The translations under genes and the position numbers were made by a program. Shown here piece after piece: positions 1 through 11,721 of a DNA stretch of 64,000 nt. Numbering within the stretch: the first letter of the stretch is position 1; every line of letters starts with the position of its first letter. Below the pieces are notes generated by a model. The model saw only the letters and a list, made by a program, of their open reading frames with translations, had not been told where the DNA came from and searched no databases. Origin of the DNA: Trichuris trichiura (Eukaryota; Nematoda; Enoplea; Trichinellida; Trichuridae); the NCBI GenBank assembly GCA_037903355.1, contig JBAJFE010000042.1, positions 4,290,001 through 4,354,000 of the forward strand. The letters are read 5' to 3'.

Positions 1-52
1 CAGAATAATACTGATAGAGAGCAACGAGCTGCGGCGTAAGCGCGGAGGGGTC

Positions 53-1939
53 ATGCACTTGCCGCCGACTGGAAGAGCTGTGGACGAAGTCAAAGCTACT
101 GTTGTTAAAACAAGTCAACTTGAGTTTGAATTTATGCTTAGTATTAATGGAATCGTGGCCGTAGGCGAAGGCCGACGCGTGAACTTCAAGGCGCAAGGTG
201 AGGTAGTCCGCTTAGCTGCCGATGACGAAAACAACATTAAAGACTTTGGGTTCACGGTAACGCCTTAGTCTGACGACGCGTACATGGACCTCCTGGTGGA
301 GGGAGGCACACAGGTGTCGTGGGACCGGAGGTTTTGCGGAAAACAGTAGAAAAGTACCTTCAAGCGACTGAAGCAAAGCCAACGTTCGATGAGAGACTAA
401 GAAATTGGATGATAACAACTAGTAATAGTTGACAATGAAAGCGAGCAATGGTCTGGCAGAAGGTGCGACCTGCGTTGGACTTTAAGAACGAGTACATGGA
501 AATGTTCGCTGCGTTATTGAACGTGGGCTTTCAAAAATTAAGAGAAAGAGCCATTACCACCATCACTGACGACGGGACAAGGCTAGTTCTGAAAGCTACG
601 AAATCACTAAGTGTGTTGTTCTGTATTTCTCCTTAATAATTGCTCATCCATCCTTTGGTAGGGCATTTGCTTCGGTTTAATTTCAGACTCCATCAACGGG
701 GTGGAGAACATACCGTTTAGAAGTTATGAAAATTAGGAGAATGGCGAAAATAGCGACAAACGTAACAGTGCTTGATCTGGAAGAGGGCTATGTGCGAGTG
801 TATGCTGATCAATCAGTATGGCCGTACCACACCGAACTGAAGAGGGCGCACGAATACCATCTAATGTGACTGTGCTGCAGCTTTGGCAATACTGGCCAAC
901 GTGATCTCCATCGACCCAGACGCGAAAAAAAGGATCTCAGAGTACACTGACGAAGTTTTAGTGAACGAGGATGTCATTAAGGTCAGTAGCATGGTTGCTG
1001 TACCTGACGCGTTTCAGATTAACGCGCAAGGCGAACGAACGTATCGCTAAATGACACCCGTGCCTTGAAGCTGAAAGTCTGTGGGAGCGCAGAGTGCCAG
1101 TGCAGAGATGGTGAGTCAGCGAGGTACCGAGGGTAGTAATTCAGAGGTCTATCTTCCGCTTCTACGTCAGATTGACCGGGCACTCCCTCATCTGTTCTTG
1201 GCAGTGAGTCGCAGTGACTTTCTCGAAGAGGAGGGCCAACGATGTTTCGTCAAGTTGGGACGCAAGTATTTTGAATGGAGGGTTGGAAACGTTCCAGCAA
1301 AAGATCTCAACCTGAAGTAGAGCACAGAACCCAGCACGGCGCAGTTAGGACGTGCCAGGGGACGCATTTAAACTGGGTGGACGCCAGCTTGCTAGCTGTT
1401 GGGATCGTGCGTGAAGTCGGCAGCAATGTAGAAAATGAGGCTTGGCCAAGAACATCACGAACCATATGCCAACTTGGCTCAGCTTGATACCGTAAGCAAA
1501 AGATTAAACATCACTTTGTCCTGGAGTATGAACGATCTCCAGCTAATGAGGAATTCTTCAACTATCACAGGTGAATTTCAGATAGGTTTTCAGGCAAAGC
1601 TAACTGAGGACAGAGCTGGCAATGGTCAAAAAGTACGCTCTAGACATCACCGCCATGTTGGTCAAGCCTGCGAGTAATGAAGCGGATGCGTTGACGCGTG
1701 TAACGCAGCGACGGATGGAGTACCACACGACTGACCTAGCCTCCATGTCCTTTCTCACTCAGGGGTCTGACGCCGTTCGCTTGATCACCAAGGTTCACCA
1801 CAAAACCGGTCACCCAAATGTGAAGCATACCTTCTACTTTATGAACTGCATTGATACTGAGTTGTCGAAGAACCAAGCGCGTCGGTTGGTCGCTTCCTGT
1901 GAAACTTGTCAGTCAATAGACTTTGCGCCCGTGAGATGA
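53..1939 (+). mobile_element. Decayed LTR-retrotransposon pol (protease, RT, RNase H, integrase zinc finger)
   Basis: Broken reading frames appear in the order expected for an LTR element pol. At 53-268 is the end of an aspartic protease region (EFEFMLSINGIVAVGEG), alignable with the protease of the nested element at 46.3-46.8 kb, which ends in a similar Lys-Asp-Phe stretch. At 330-640 is the start of reverse transcriptase (FDERLRNWM, then KVRPALDF). At 900-1000 is the RT palm end (SEYTDEVLVNEDVI, in place of a YVDD-like box). At 1440-1600 is RNase H-like sequence (NLAQLDTV). At 1680-1935 is NEADALTRV followed by an HHCC integrase zinc finger (VHHKTGHPNVK, CETCQS). Frameshifts and stops separate all blocks, so it is dead. 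No LTR was found on either side. The layout resembles gypsy/Ty3, but I cannot place it in a clade. Confidence 0.7.
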
Positions 1940-2095
1940 ACTGGACAACCTGGGAATGCAAGAGGTGTGGCTGAGAGTGGCTGTCAGTATCACCCACTAT
2001 TGCAGGAAGCGGTAGCTAATCTTCATTGACTGTAGACCGTTGCGGTTTGCTATCTGGCACCCGCTTAAGCTACAGTCCATCGCGCCACATATTGT

Positions 2096-2372
2096 TCGGA
2101 GGGGTTTTTCTCCCTCGTCCCCCCCTGTTTTTTGCGGCAACTTCAAAGGAAGGTCAAGTGCGTACTGTACGTCTGCCGGCCGGCCGGCTGGCCGTCCTGT
2201 CCTGCCCTAACCTAAGCCTAAGCCTACACGTAAGGTGTGATGGTCCATTGTCCAGTGACCCGCAGTAAGACGTCCCTCCCGTTGTACCGCTGACCCGTGT
2301 TATCGTCGCGTATGACCCATTGATATTGCCGCCTGCTCTTGCGAGGGGGAGGGGAGGAACGAGTGAGAAAAG
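2096..2372. mobile_element. MITE of the GGCGGCAA/TTAGGC family, copy 1
   Basis: Non-coding. It carries the family block 'tgcggcaacttcaaaggaaggtcaag' near 2140, split here as TGCGGCAACTTC and GGTCAAG. The family telomere-like run CCTAAGCCTAAGCCTA lies near 2210. The mirror end TATTGCCGCC is near 2327. It closely matches the copy at 60.95-61.16 kb, including the stretch GACCCGCA(G/C)TA in the middle. Ends are approximate. Confidence 0.6.
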
Positions 2373-3549
2373 ATCCATCCGGAGGATTACATTTTACGAG
2401 CGTGAAGCTTCACTGGTCCTGCCGGTTGACAATGACACTGTTTTTTGCACTGACATTATCGCGTGATTTGCCGTTTACTAGAGCACCTACGTACGGTTCA
2501 GCTGCGCTTACGCGCGCTCAGGAAATGGAATAGCAGAGAAGTATTACCGCATCCAGAAAGGGGCTGTTTCATTTCAGAGGCAGTGTACCTATGCAACGTT
2601 TCTCCTCTTTATAATCGCACCGTCTGATCGGTCCTAGTTAGCGCAAATTGCAGGTATGATGAGATCAGACTGCGGGGAGTTCATTAGGCGTTGGAAGAAG
2701 AGGGGTCAAAGCACGGCCCATATGCACTTTGCGGCAAGATGTGGACTTGGAGTCACATCTTGAAGACTTGGAGTCTGGTGTAACTCTTGTTTCCAAAATG
2801 GCACTGCCAATCTGTTAGCATCGGCGGAAGCCCTTATCACGTGCGTGATCTCTAGCAGTGCACAATTCCTAAAGGATCAGAATCAGCAACCAGAGGGGAG
2901 GACAAAGATGACCTCCTAGTAATGAACTTCTTTGGACGAGATGCGTCGCAAACAAGCCAGTCAGACCAGGCGCCTGAAAAGATCACTGATGCACCAAGGT
3001 GATCTGCACGGTCGCTGATCACGGCTCCTCGAATGTTTTAATCGATAAGATCAGGGAGAGGGTGTGCCCGGTCAACTCGCTGGTCGAGGCTCTTGCTGAG
3101 AACAAAAACATGAGGTCGTTGTCCAGACATGACCTGAACTTAAGACAACCCACGGCACGAACTGACTATGCCCATTCCTCTTAGAGGGCCTTGCCCAATA
3201 CACGAATCTTCCAGGCGTAGAACGTTGTCTTCGCGAATCATAATTCCCCTCCAGACATTCACCTTAATTGGGAGCTTTGACTCCATACATAAATGGCTGA
3301 GGCAGTGGCGATCGGGTTTGTAAGGTGGTCGCGTACTTCGGCCATATCACTTTCGCTATAGCAAAAGATACGGAAAGGAATTCGATAAGCAAAGAAAGCA
3401 CACGTGCGCACTACAACACCATATACATGCGTGCCTCGTTTTATGGCGGTGTCTGTTCCGGAGCACTGCAACAAAACGAGTAGTCGCAATAAAACGAATC
3501 ACGCGTATCGTTCGCTTTTCCAATGCATTAAAAGCTTGTGCATTTACAC
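2373..3549. other. No gene recognised
   Basis: Only short frames are present. The frame at 2999-3184 might be more of the integrase of the upstream retroelement (VADHGSSNVLIDKIRERVC), with the MITE inserted between the two parts, but this is weak. Nothing else is recognisable. Confidence 0.4.
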
Positions 3550-4018
3550 CAGCCATTCTCAACGGGGGGCCGAGAGGGTGTCAGGGGGGGGGCCGAAATC
3601 GAAAATTTTTCAGAGGGGGGGGGGGCAGGAGGCCGTCAAGGGGGGCTGAAAAGCCTTATTGGAACAAGCGTAGTTAGGTAGATCGGAAGGGTGAAAATTT
3701 ATGCCAGTCCTCTATAGAGGATTGGTTAACCGTTAGCAACATCCCTCTATAGAGGATTCGAATAAATTGTCACTCGACTGGACGAAGTGGTTTCATTGCT
3801 AGTTTCAAAGAACCCCAAGTGCTCTTTTCAAATGATTTGACAACTGTATATTCGAATTGTATCATTGCATTAACTTGATCCTAGGAGGTTGCCATTGAAA
3901 GCTGATTGGCTGCTATACAAAAAACGCAAAAATTAATCGACCAATAGGAAAAGGGGGGCCTGGCACCTGAGGACACCTTCCAAGGGGGGCCTAGCGCAGA
4001 AAAGGTTGAGAATGGCTG
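3550..4018. mobile_element. Non-autonomous hAT element with 8-bp target duplication
   Basis: The ends are inverted: CAGCCATTCTCAAC at 3550 and GTTGAGAATGGCTG ending at 4018. Both are flanked by the identical octamer ATTTACAC (3542-3549 and 4019-4026), the target-site signature of hAT transposons. The end sequence matches the hAT at 25673-27232. The interior is G-rich at both ends and non-coding. It carries two perfect 12-bp palindromes CCTCTATAGAGG (3709-3720 and 3744-3755). Confidence 0.85.
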
Positions 4019-4026
4019 ATTTACAC

Positions 4027-4162
4027 CATACTATAATCTATTGAGTTTGCATTGAAATTGGGTCCAAGAAGTGTGTTCACAATAACTTGAAAATCATACT
4101 ATAATCTATTGAGTTTGCATCGATATTAGGTCAAAAAAGTGTGTTCACAATAACCTGAAGAT
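4027..4162. repeat. 68-bp tandem duplication
   Basis: Two adjacent copies of a 68-bp unit start with CATACTATAATCTATTGAG at 4027 and 4095. They differ at a few positions. The array begins right after the hAT target duplication. Confidence 0.85.
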
Positions 4163-7012
4163 CAAATGCCTCATAACCTGTCAGTTTTTCACAAGAAAAA
4201 GCGATTTTTATTCCTGTTATGCGAAAAATACAAGTGGTTGAAGCTTTCGGAACACAGGTGGCTCTGTCTTCAGAGATAAGGCAAAGGCAGCTATAATTGC
4301 ATGCGACAGTGTTTTATAGTCGAGACCACGGGTCAAGGTGCCAGCGCGCAGTAGCCGGTCGGATTGATCAGCTGAGCCCACGCTTCGCTACCTTTGATGC
4401 CTTTGTCTCAGTTAATGGAAGGGCATTTTGATGGGTGTATAATGCCTCCTTTAACTTTCGAAGAAAGAAGAGGATCTCGTGATACGATTTTCAGTCAGTG
4501 ATCGAGCGATTGAGAGAAATGTTTGACCCCTGAATGTTTAATCGTGTTCGCCGTTGTTTACCTGGGAAGGCTTTTCTCAGTCACGATCTCCGTAGGTTTC
4601 TTTCTTGGTCTCGCAAGGCCTCTTTGTTGTAGAATGTCTGCTGGCGTCGGCCAGTCGAGCGTTGTTGAAGTTTTCAAGCTGTTTTGCATTAGCGCCGTTC
4701 GACTTCTGTAGGCTGTCCCTATCTAGGTGTTGTTGGAACCTGTGAAACAAAGCGTTGCCCAATTCTCCTTTGTAGGAGGCGTTGCGACCACGTGTGAGAA
4801 ATAACTTGCGGTCTGCGGTCACGGACAGCTCGCCGCGGTAGGTTCCAACGAAAAACGTTTAAAGAAACTTATTACATTCAACATAACCCGAACATCAGCT
4901 AAGACGAAGGACCTGGGGTCAGTTAGGAGTGGACACCCATTAACCACCTGACCGTTTTACCACTACGAGCTGACCCCACACGTTCACACACTCAAGAAGC
5001 TCAGCAAAGTCCTCGCAGTTGACGACCTGACCTGCTGGATACTACCTCTACGTTCCCCAGTTACATACACTGATATAAGCACACTGCAAGCAGATCGCAA
5101 CACCCTTACCGTCACGTTGACGAGGGGACAAGGTCAGTCCTGAAAGCTCTGTTTATTCATTCGTGTACGATCAAAGGCATCTTTTACTTTTACTTCGCAC
5201 CGACAAAAAAGCAACAAGAAGAACTGTAAGTAACATCATGTTATAACAGCTATTGTGTCCTTTGCCATTTCTTCCTAACAGCAAACAAAACCCCGCAAAT
5301 CTTCCGGAAAGCGAAAATGAGTATTAATTCAGCTTCTTCGCAGTATTGAAAACTCGTGAGGGTATACCTGCACCAATTAGGCACACCTCAATGTTGGTGC
5401 TCCAAGAACACCATTGTTCTATCTTCGTCGAACTGGTGATATGTGGCGCACGATAATATTAACTAGGAGAGCACATAGAGAAAAGTAGCGTATCTGTGAT
5501 TGAACCACCCAGGCGGTGCCGGTTGCGCAGCGGTTGACATCAACCAGTTTCATTCGTTGTACAAAGAAGGCCAAGGAAACTATGCACTGCATGACGCAGC
5601 TGAAAAACGTCTGCTGGTAAATCAAACGTTTTTCTTATTAGGGAGTCTACGGTATCCATGTCTGCCAAAAATCGGAAAGGAGGCTCACAAAATATCTATG
5701 GCCGGTTTATGGCTGCATCAGTTTGACCTGCTTGGAATACCGCAATTATAGCGAAACGCAGTAAAACAAGGTAAGCCTGCATGAAATAGGGCACTTATTT
5801 TGTCCAAAAATTTTATAAGTAAACATGGCTGCTCCTGTGACGGATTGCCACTGTTTGAACAGACCAGATATTAATTTTAAATGGCACTGATGCGGTAACT
5901 GTAAGAAACCCGCTAGCAAGCGCACACAGAAATAGGTTGCAAAACGCTTTACTTTCGACGCGACAGCTTGCATAACACAGACGACCAACAGCAAGCACGA
6001 ACGAACCACTCTTATCTCTATTTGCCTGGCCTGCGCGTTAGTCAGATCACTGGCACAGAGCAAGGGATCAGCGTCCGGCGCACGCGTCCGGCGGCGCCGC
6101 AAATGTTTACGCTCCTGCCTGAACGATACGCCCTCGCGAACGCCTGGCGCCCGCTTTGGGCTCGCGGACGTGCGCAGTCTCCGCTACAGTAACTTTCGTC
6201 GGAATCCATATGGCATCATATAAATGCGATTTCTACCAGCGCTTTGGAGGCATGTGGCTTTGTCTGGTCGTTAAAATACCTGTTTCCAAACGGCAGCATA
6301 TTATTGGTCCATTAAATAATACAAGGAGACAGAGTACGATATATCAAAAGTCATATTTGCTTAATTTGAGTTGCAACTTTTCCAATGTGTTAGTGCTTCC
6401 CGACGTTGCTTCAAAACGAAAACGCATCGCAGTGCATTCGAACTGATGATTATCAGAAAAGAGAAGAGCGCCGCTCTTTCTGTTTCCAACACGACATAGT
6501 TTCTGTTAATTGTTCAAGTCGAAAACGGAAGACGTGGCTCAATTAGAGCTAACACTGTAAGAACTGTGTGCATTTCTGTAGATATTGATGAGGTAGTACC
6601 TATACACAAACCAATTAGTTGTGCGCCATTATTTTTCCATCCCATGCTTGCGCGCTTCAAAGGTCAAACCACTGATTAAAGGCAAAGACAGGTACATCGG
6701 TTTCAATTCATCCCATGCTCAGTGGCCAGCAAGGACTTCCCACACAATGCAACTATCGCTTTGAAATTTACGCCTGCCTTCATACCGTTAATTTGTTATC
6801 TGCTGTAAACTAATTAACCTAGCTAAACGGTTGTATGAACGAGGAAAATCGTGCGTGAGTTTATTCAGGCAGCCCTTCCTTTTAAAATTTAAGCAGTAAA
6901 ATGTTTACTCCGATTTATTTGATCTTCTGAAGGCATGATATTTACCTCGTCATTATGAAATACTCCAAGTTAGTTATAAAACTGAATCTGTATGTGATTC
7001 CGTAACTTAAAA
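4163..7012. other. Intergenic, no gene recognised
   Basis: No supported gene. A degenerate trace of the PLE ribozyme motif may lie on the minus strand at 4238-4277 (CTGAAGA, then GAAAGCTT, without convincing stems). The region 6050-6190 is GC-rich. The stretch just upstream of 7013 should hold the promoter of protease 1, but I see no clear TATA box. Confidence 0.4.
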
Positions 7013-7084
7013 ATGTTCTCTTCAACGAATGCAGTACTGTTCGTCTTTTCCTTCTCAACAATCCAACTGAGCAACGTTTGCGAG
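7013..7084 (+). CDS. S1A serine protease 1, exon 1 (signal peptide)
   Basis: First exon of a five-exon secreted chymotrypsin-family (S1A) protease; the joined reading frame is 951 nt, 316 aa. This exon is 24 codons. It starts at ATG 7013 and has a hydrophobic core (AVLFVFSFSTI), then a short polar tail ending Cys-Glu. It ends at the strong donor GAG|GTAAGC with phase 0, matching the phase-0 acceptor of exon 2 at 13200. The paralogue at 39693 has a first exon of exactly the same length with the same GTAAGC donor, which supports this start. The mature enzyme would be secreted and cut proteins in the worm gut or in secretions. The joins are inferred from splice signals, phase and paralogy; no transcript was seen. 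Confidence 0.75.
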
Positions 7085-7197
7085 GTAAGCAATGACGAGT
7101 ATATTCCTTTTGGATAAATTATTCTATTTCATTTTTTGGCTTCTTTTTGTACGAATTTTCTATGTCCCGTTGAAAAAAGCTTTTATTAATAAACTGT

Positions 7198-7237
7198 CCG
7201 TAGCTTTCGGGTCCGAACTTGACCCATCATCAGGGGT
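7198..7237 (-). ncRNA. Hammerhead-like ribozyme core (PLE)
   Basis: Minus strand: CTGATGA, stem II GGGTC/GACCC, GAAA, GCTA, then CGG. Stem I is weakened here (CCC against CGG). It is the partner of the better copy at 7992. Confidence 0.55.
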
Positions 7238-7991
7238 CTAAGGATTGACGTATGAATAAAGTGCACTAGTAACGTGCAAGGTGTATAGCTGTTTAAAGGC
7301 CAGTGTTTTAAAGTGGGCCTTGTAGTTCTTTTCTCTTTGTCTGTCAGCAGTTCGAGCGGGTGTATCCAATTTTAGTTGAGCGAGCAACAATTCGAGCGGG
7401 TTACAATATTCGTCCATATTTCATTTATTTCCGCTCCTTTATCTCGGTTGTAGGTTGTGTTGTTTCTAATATACTGAGCTTCCTTAATTTTTCGTAAGCG
7501 TACATTCTTTTCATAACATAAAACTTTTGCGCCAAGGCTTAGATTGCAATGTGATGCGTATTCCACAACAGCCGAGGCTAGTATTGCCTTCTCCATGGTG
7601 ATCCTTGGGTCTGATATTGGTCTTCCACGTTGTCTTGTGTGGTTGTTGCCGTTGCTGAGAATGTTTTTAGCGTTGTTATAAGTGGTTAAACCCTTTATGT
7701 GAAGTTTTATGTTATGAAAAGAATGTACGCTTACGAAAAATTAAGGAAACTCTGTATATTAGAAACAACACAACCTACAACCGAGATAAAGGGGCGGAAA
7801 TAAATGAAATATGGACGAATATTGTAACCTGCTCGAATTGTTGCTCGCTCAACTAAAATTGGATACACCCGCTCGAACTGCTGACAGACAAAGAGAAAAG
7901 AACTACAAGGCCCCTTTTAAAACACTGGCCTTTAAACAGCTATACACCTTGCACGTAACTAGTGCACTTTATTCATACGTCAATCCTTAGA

Positions 7992-8030
7992 CCGCTGATG
8001 ACGGGTCAAGTTCAGACCCGAAAGCTACGG
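7992..8030 (+). ncRNA. Hammerhead-like ribozyme core (PLE)
   Basis: CCG, CTGATGA, one extra C, stem II GGGTC/GACCC, GAAA, GCTA, then CGG. Stem I is CCG/CGG. Predicted cleavage is after GCTA (H17 = A). Helix III would be the self-complementary AGCT. Confidence 0.7.
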
Positions 8031-8112
8031 ACAGTTTATTAATAAATGCTTTTTTCAACGGGACATAGAAAATCCGTACAAAAAGAACCCAAAAAATGAA
8101 ATTATTTGGTCC

Positions 8113-9797
8113 CGTACGAAGACACTATATCTTCAAAATTATTCTATATGCACAAAGAATTACGTTTTCAAATGCACTTAGATTACCAAAAGAGCGTTGT
8201 TCTAACTGGTTCTATGAAAACAACATGCAAGTAAATCTAGCAGAGTCGTTATCCGTCAAAACAGAATTATAGTTATGATGGAAATAATTTCAGTTGCACT
8301 AATTTCGTTCTTTGAACCTAATTCTCAGTTGTCATTGCAAAGCACTCTTGGATCGCTGATATATTTTTCCCGTCGTTTGGGAGCGTAACACTGTCGATTA
8401 AAGGCTCCTTTCTGGTGCAGAGCAACTTTTTTCCCATCCGCTGAAGAGTCGTTTACCATTCGATCGCGAAAGCAGGAAAAAGGATGTTCTGGACTTCTCA
8501 CTTATTGAATTTCGTGTACAGTTTGGTGAACCGTTTCACTGGTAAGAAGAGTGCAACCGTTATCTGCTTTAAAATAGTTAGCTGCCATTTTAGAGAATCA
8601 CGGTGTACTCGTTTTTATTGAAGCAGTTTGGAGAACGGAGCTTTCGTGCCCTTCAGGTTCCGTCCTAAGCGGAACAGATCAGGAGGCAGAAGTTCTCTCA
8701 GATTTGTTTCGATAAAAACGGGCACACCGTAGTTCTCTATGATCAAAATCAATGCGCGCATTATAAAATACCCTGTTTTCAATAACCAGTTGCAACTGAC
8801 AGAGATATGGATGGCTTCATAAAGGGTTTTCAATGCGTAAGATCCCTAGTTTACCTGCACGGCGTTCCAGTAGTTATTATAGTTGGAGCCACCGTTCCAC
8901 TGCGTTAGCAGGAGCTGGGCGCTTGAATACTGCAAAGCGCATGCAACAGTGCATGAGATCCTCAGCTGCAGTGAAACATACTGCTGACTGTCTGGATAAC
9001 TTATAATTAAACTTTTCGCGTAAAGAAACCATTACTAAACAAGGTAAATTAAAGAGACCTTCATGGAAAACCATCAATCAAAGGGGTGCAACTGAGCAGC
9101 GTTTGAAAACCGATAGTAAAGAACTACGTTAACGCAAAAAGCTTAGCTAGAAGTGCCCTGAAAGGTATGCTTTTTTATTTGCCTTGTAGTACCTGGCTTT
9201 TTCCGTACAAAGAACATAAAACTCTAATAAACCGTACGAAATAACTGTTCACTATGAAGATGAATGACGTAAAATGTTAGGTTCCGAATGTTTGAAGTAT
9301 GACTTAAACTTGTTGCTCCTACTATGTCCTGGAACACATTTTTACGCACATGCTGAGGACAGGTCTTACCTGATCTGAAAGCTCTATGGTACTTTACTGC
9401 ATTAGATGGCTTTAACGCAGCTTACTATGAAAATACTATTGGTTTTTCTATAAATCTTTCATTTCATCGCGTTAGGTCACTGACTCGTTTTCTTTGTTAT
9501 TTTCACTACTGCTGCCTTTTGGACGAGTTTGAGAGAAACTTGACATAGTGAAGCACCTGAGTAAAACCATACACAATTTAAAAGTTCAGTGAGTTAGCCA
9601 GTGGACATCCTTTTCTGTTGGTAGTAGTAAAAGTTTTATTGATGGACCAACTGTTATTGCATAAGGGACACACAATACTAGGTTTCCTATTGACAAATTT
9701 ATGTTAATAATATGAGAAACAAGAAAGCTTTTACTGTGATTTCGTATTATCGCACTTCAACGATAATAGACGACAAAATTTGGATCTTTACAAAGGT
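8113..9797. other. Intron sequence, no gene recognised
   Basis: AT-rich and non-coding, within intron 1 of protease 1. A short PLE-type terminal tail (GGTCCCGTACGAAGA) is at about 8109. Nothing else is identified. Confidence 0.4.
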
Positions 9798-10955
9798 GTC
9801 CCCTCCGGAAGTGGAGGCGGCAATATCTAAGGGTAATGCGCGACGCCACTGCGTGCTAAAGTGTGATTGGCGGAACAACGGGAGGAACGTTTAACTACGT
9901 GTAACTGAACACATGCCGAGCAATTGGAACAGGGAGCACTATGGAACATCGGTGGCATATGCAGGAGGTGAAGGTCAACGGTATGGTCCGCGGTGCGCCT
10001 TCGTAAACGCCGTACACCTCATTGTGCATTACGAACAACGGAAGGGATGTTTTACTGCGGGTTGTTGAACACATGCTGAGCAATTGGCACGGAGAGCACA
10101 ATTGGTTATTGACGCGCGGAATATCTGCCGAGAAATTCCGTTATTGACCCCTGCAAAAGAGCTAAGGTGAGGGAATGGAACAGCTGTGCATGGATTGCTG
10201 GCACAGGGAGCACAATGGAGCAGCAGTGGTGCGTGCTCAGGGTTCGGTTAGTGATGCGTGGAAAACATCGAAGGTGAACGGTCTGATTCGGGTTGCGCCA
10301 TAGTAAACGGCGTAAAGCTTTATCTGCGTTATGTCTACGCGAAAGACACCGTGAACGTTTCGCCTGCGCCGGTTTTCCTGCCGCAGTGAACAGTATGCAG
10401 TTTCTATACGCTTATTTTCTCCGTGCGCGTTACTATCATCAGATTGAACCCACCCTGAGTGACAGCACCGCCTGCGACAGTCTCCTTCCCCCAGTGAATG
10501 GTGTGTATGCTTGTTTTACGTTTGCTTTCACTGTACGCTTTACTCAGACATTATCTCTCAGACGTCCCAGCGTTGGCAAAATGCAGGTTCCTTTCTGGCA
10601 AGCTTGCCCTTAACTTGTTGTGTCTTCATTGGAGAGCTTGCCCATCACCCTTTCTTGCCCTCGTGCAAATCTAAGCCAAGACATGCACCTTCTGTTTAGG
10701 CTTAGGCTTAGGCTAAGGAAAAACAGGATAGCCTGCAAACCTGCAGTACGACGCTGAAGGGGAATGGTGAAAGTCACCGTTACCATCGGCATATGTTCCA
10801 TTGTTCCCTTAATACGTGTTACCTGCCCTTTGATGTTGTCGCCAGAAATTTCTCTGCGCTAATCCGATAATCTGATTGCGCAAGCTATTGTACAAAAGCC
10901 CATTAATCCTCTTTTGACCTCCTTTGAAGTTGCCGTCTGCACTTCCGGAGGGGAC
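9798..10955 (+). mobile_element. Long MITE of the GGCGGCAA/TTAGGC family
   Basis: Inverted ends: GTCCCCTCCGGAAGTGGAGG at 9798 and its mirror, TTGCCGTCTGCACTTCCGG then AGGGGAC, ending at 10955. The interior is non-coding and about 1.16 kb long. It contains repeated segments around GGAACAGGGAGCACAATGG and a run TTAGGCTTAGGCTTAGGC near 10699. The block TGACCTCCTTTGAAG before the right end is shared by all family members. An opposite-orientation relative lies at 11.7-12.7 kb. Confidence 0.7.
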
Positions 10956-11287
10956 TTTTTCGTCAAGACCCCCAAATTTAATACTTACCTAGCTTAGCTC
11001 TGCTGAACGGGTAAGTGACTGGTATTTTATGATTAGAATGGATCTGCTTTCTTATTTTATGGTTAGCAAAGATGAAGAACTGTTCAGTGAATAAATTAAA
11101 GATACGATTTAGTAGCACGTAGGAGTATAAGTTCATGTTTTTTCTCAGACAACTGTCAGTAGCAGAGGAAATTTGGCTAACTGGAAAACAAGCTGCCAAA
11201 GAGTTTTGGAAGAGACGTCTGTTTTGCTAATAATATATAGTTACTGCAGTGAATGTAAACGATCACATAAGAGTAGGAAATGTGTGC

Positions 11288-11452
11288 ATAATGCAAAAAC
11301 TTTATTACGGAATAATTCCCGTTTAATGCGTGTTGACTCCGGAGCTTTCGGGTCAACCGAGACCCGTCTTCAGCGGCTGTGAATTATGCGGAAGCTCCGG
11401 AGTCAACACGCATTAAACGGGAATTATTCCGTAATAAAGTTTTTGCATTATG
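11288..11452. mobile_element. Short PLE inverted repeat
   Basis: A hairpin whose outer arms, about 55 bp, match well (AATGCAAAAACTTTATTACG and its complement). The left arm holds a complete ribozyme-like core; the right arm keeps only the 3' part (GAAGCTCCGGAGTC). Confidence 0.7.
11339..11376 (-). ncRNA. Hammerhead-like ribozyme core (PLE)
   Basis: Minus strand: CCG, CTGAAGA, stem II GGGTC/GACCC, GAAA, GCTC, CGG. All family features are intact. Confidence 0.7.
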
Positions 11453-11721
11453 AAAACATACGGTCCCGTACGAAGAAACCACATTTTCAAGATTACGAAA
11501 TGTGTGGTCTTAAAATAAAATATATGCTTACAATAGCAGTCAGTCAGTCATATCCATTCAGATATCCTTCGTTAACGATAAAACTGAGAATCGCAGGAGT
11601 CTTTCTTGGTTGCCTGGATAATATGTTATGGAACTTTCCGTGCTCTGCTCAGTTTCAAAATCCTTTTTGTTGCATTCAATGTTTCTTTATCCGGGTCTTT
11701 AAAACTCTTTCCTCACCAGTT

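Larger units (their letters stand above)
7118..8112. mobile_element. Head-to-head pair of truncated Penelope-like elements (inverted repeat, ~400-bp arms)
   Basis: Arms at about 7118-7535 and 7690-8112 are inverted copies with scattered differences. Reading outward, each arm first encodes the end of a PLE protein. On the minus strand at 7560-7372 the frame contains KNVRLRKIKEAQYIR and NRDKGAEINEIW, the typical C-terminal end of a PLE GIY-YIG endonuclease. Then comes the hammerhead-like motif, then an outer tail with ACGGGACATAGAAAA. The centre is where both copies are 5'-truncated. It lies in intron 1 of protease 1. Confidence 0.75.

Noticed and set aside
4238..4277. Further hammerhead-like motif on the minus strand
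   Set aside because: CTGAAGA and GAAAGCTT are present, but neither stem I nor stem II pairs, so it is at most a decayed relic.
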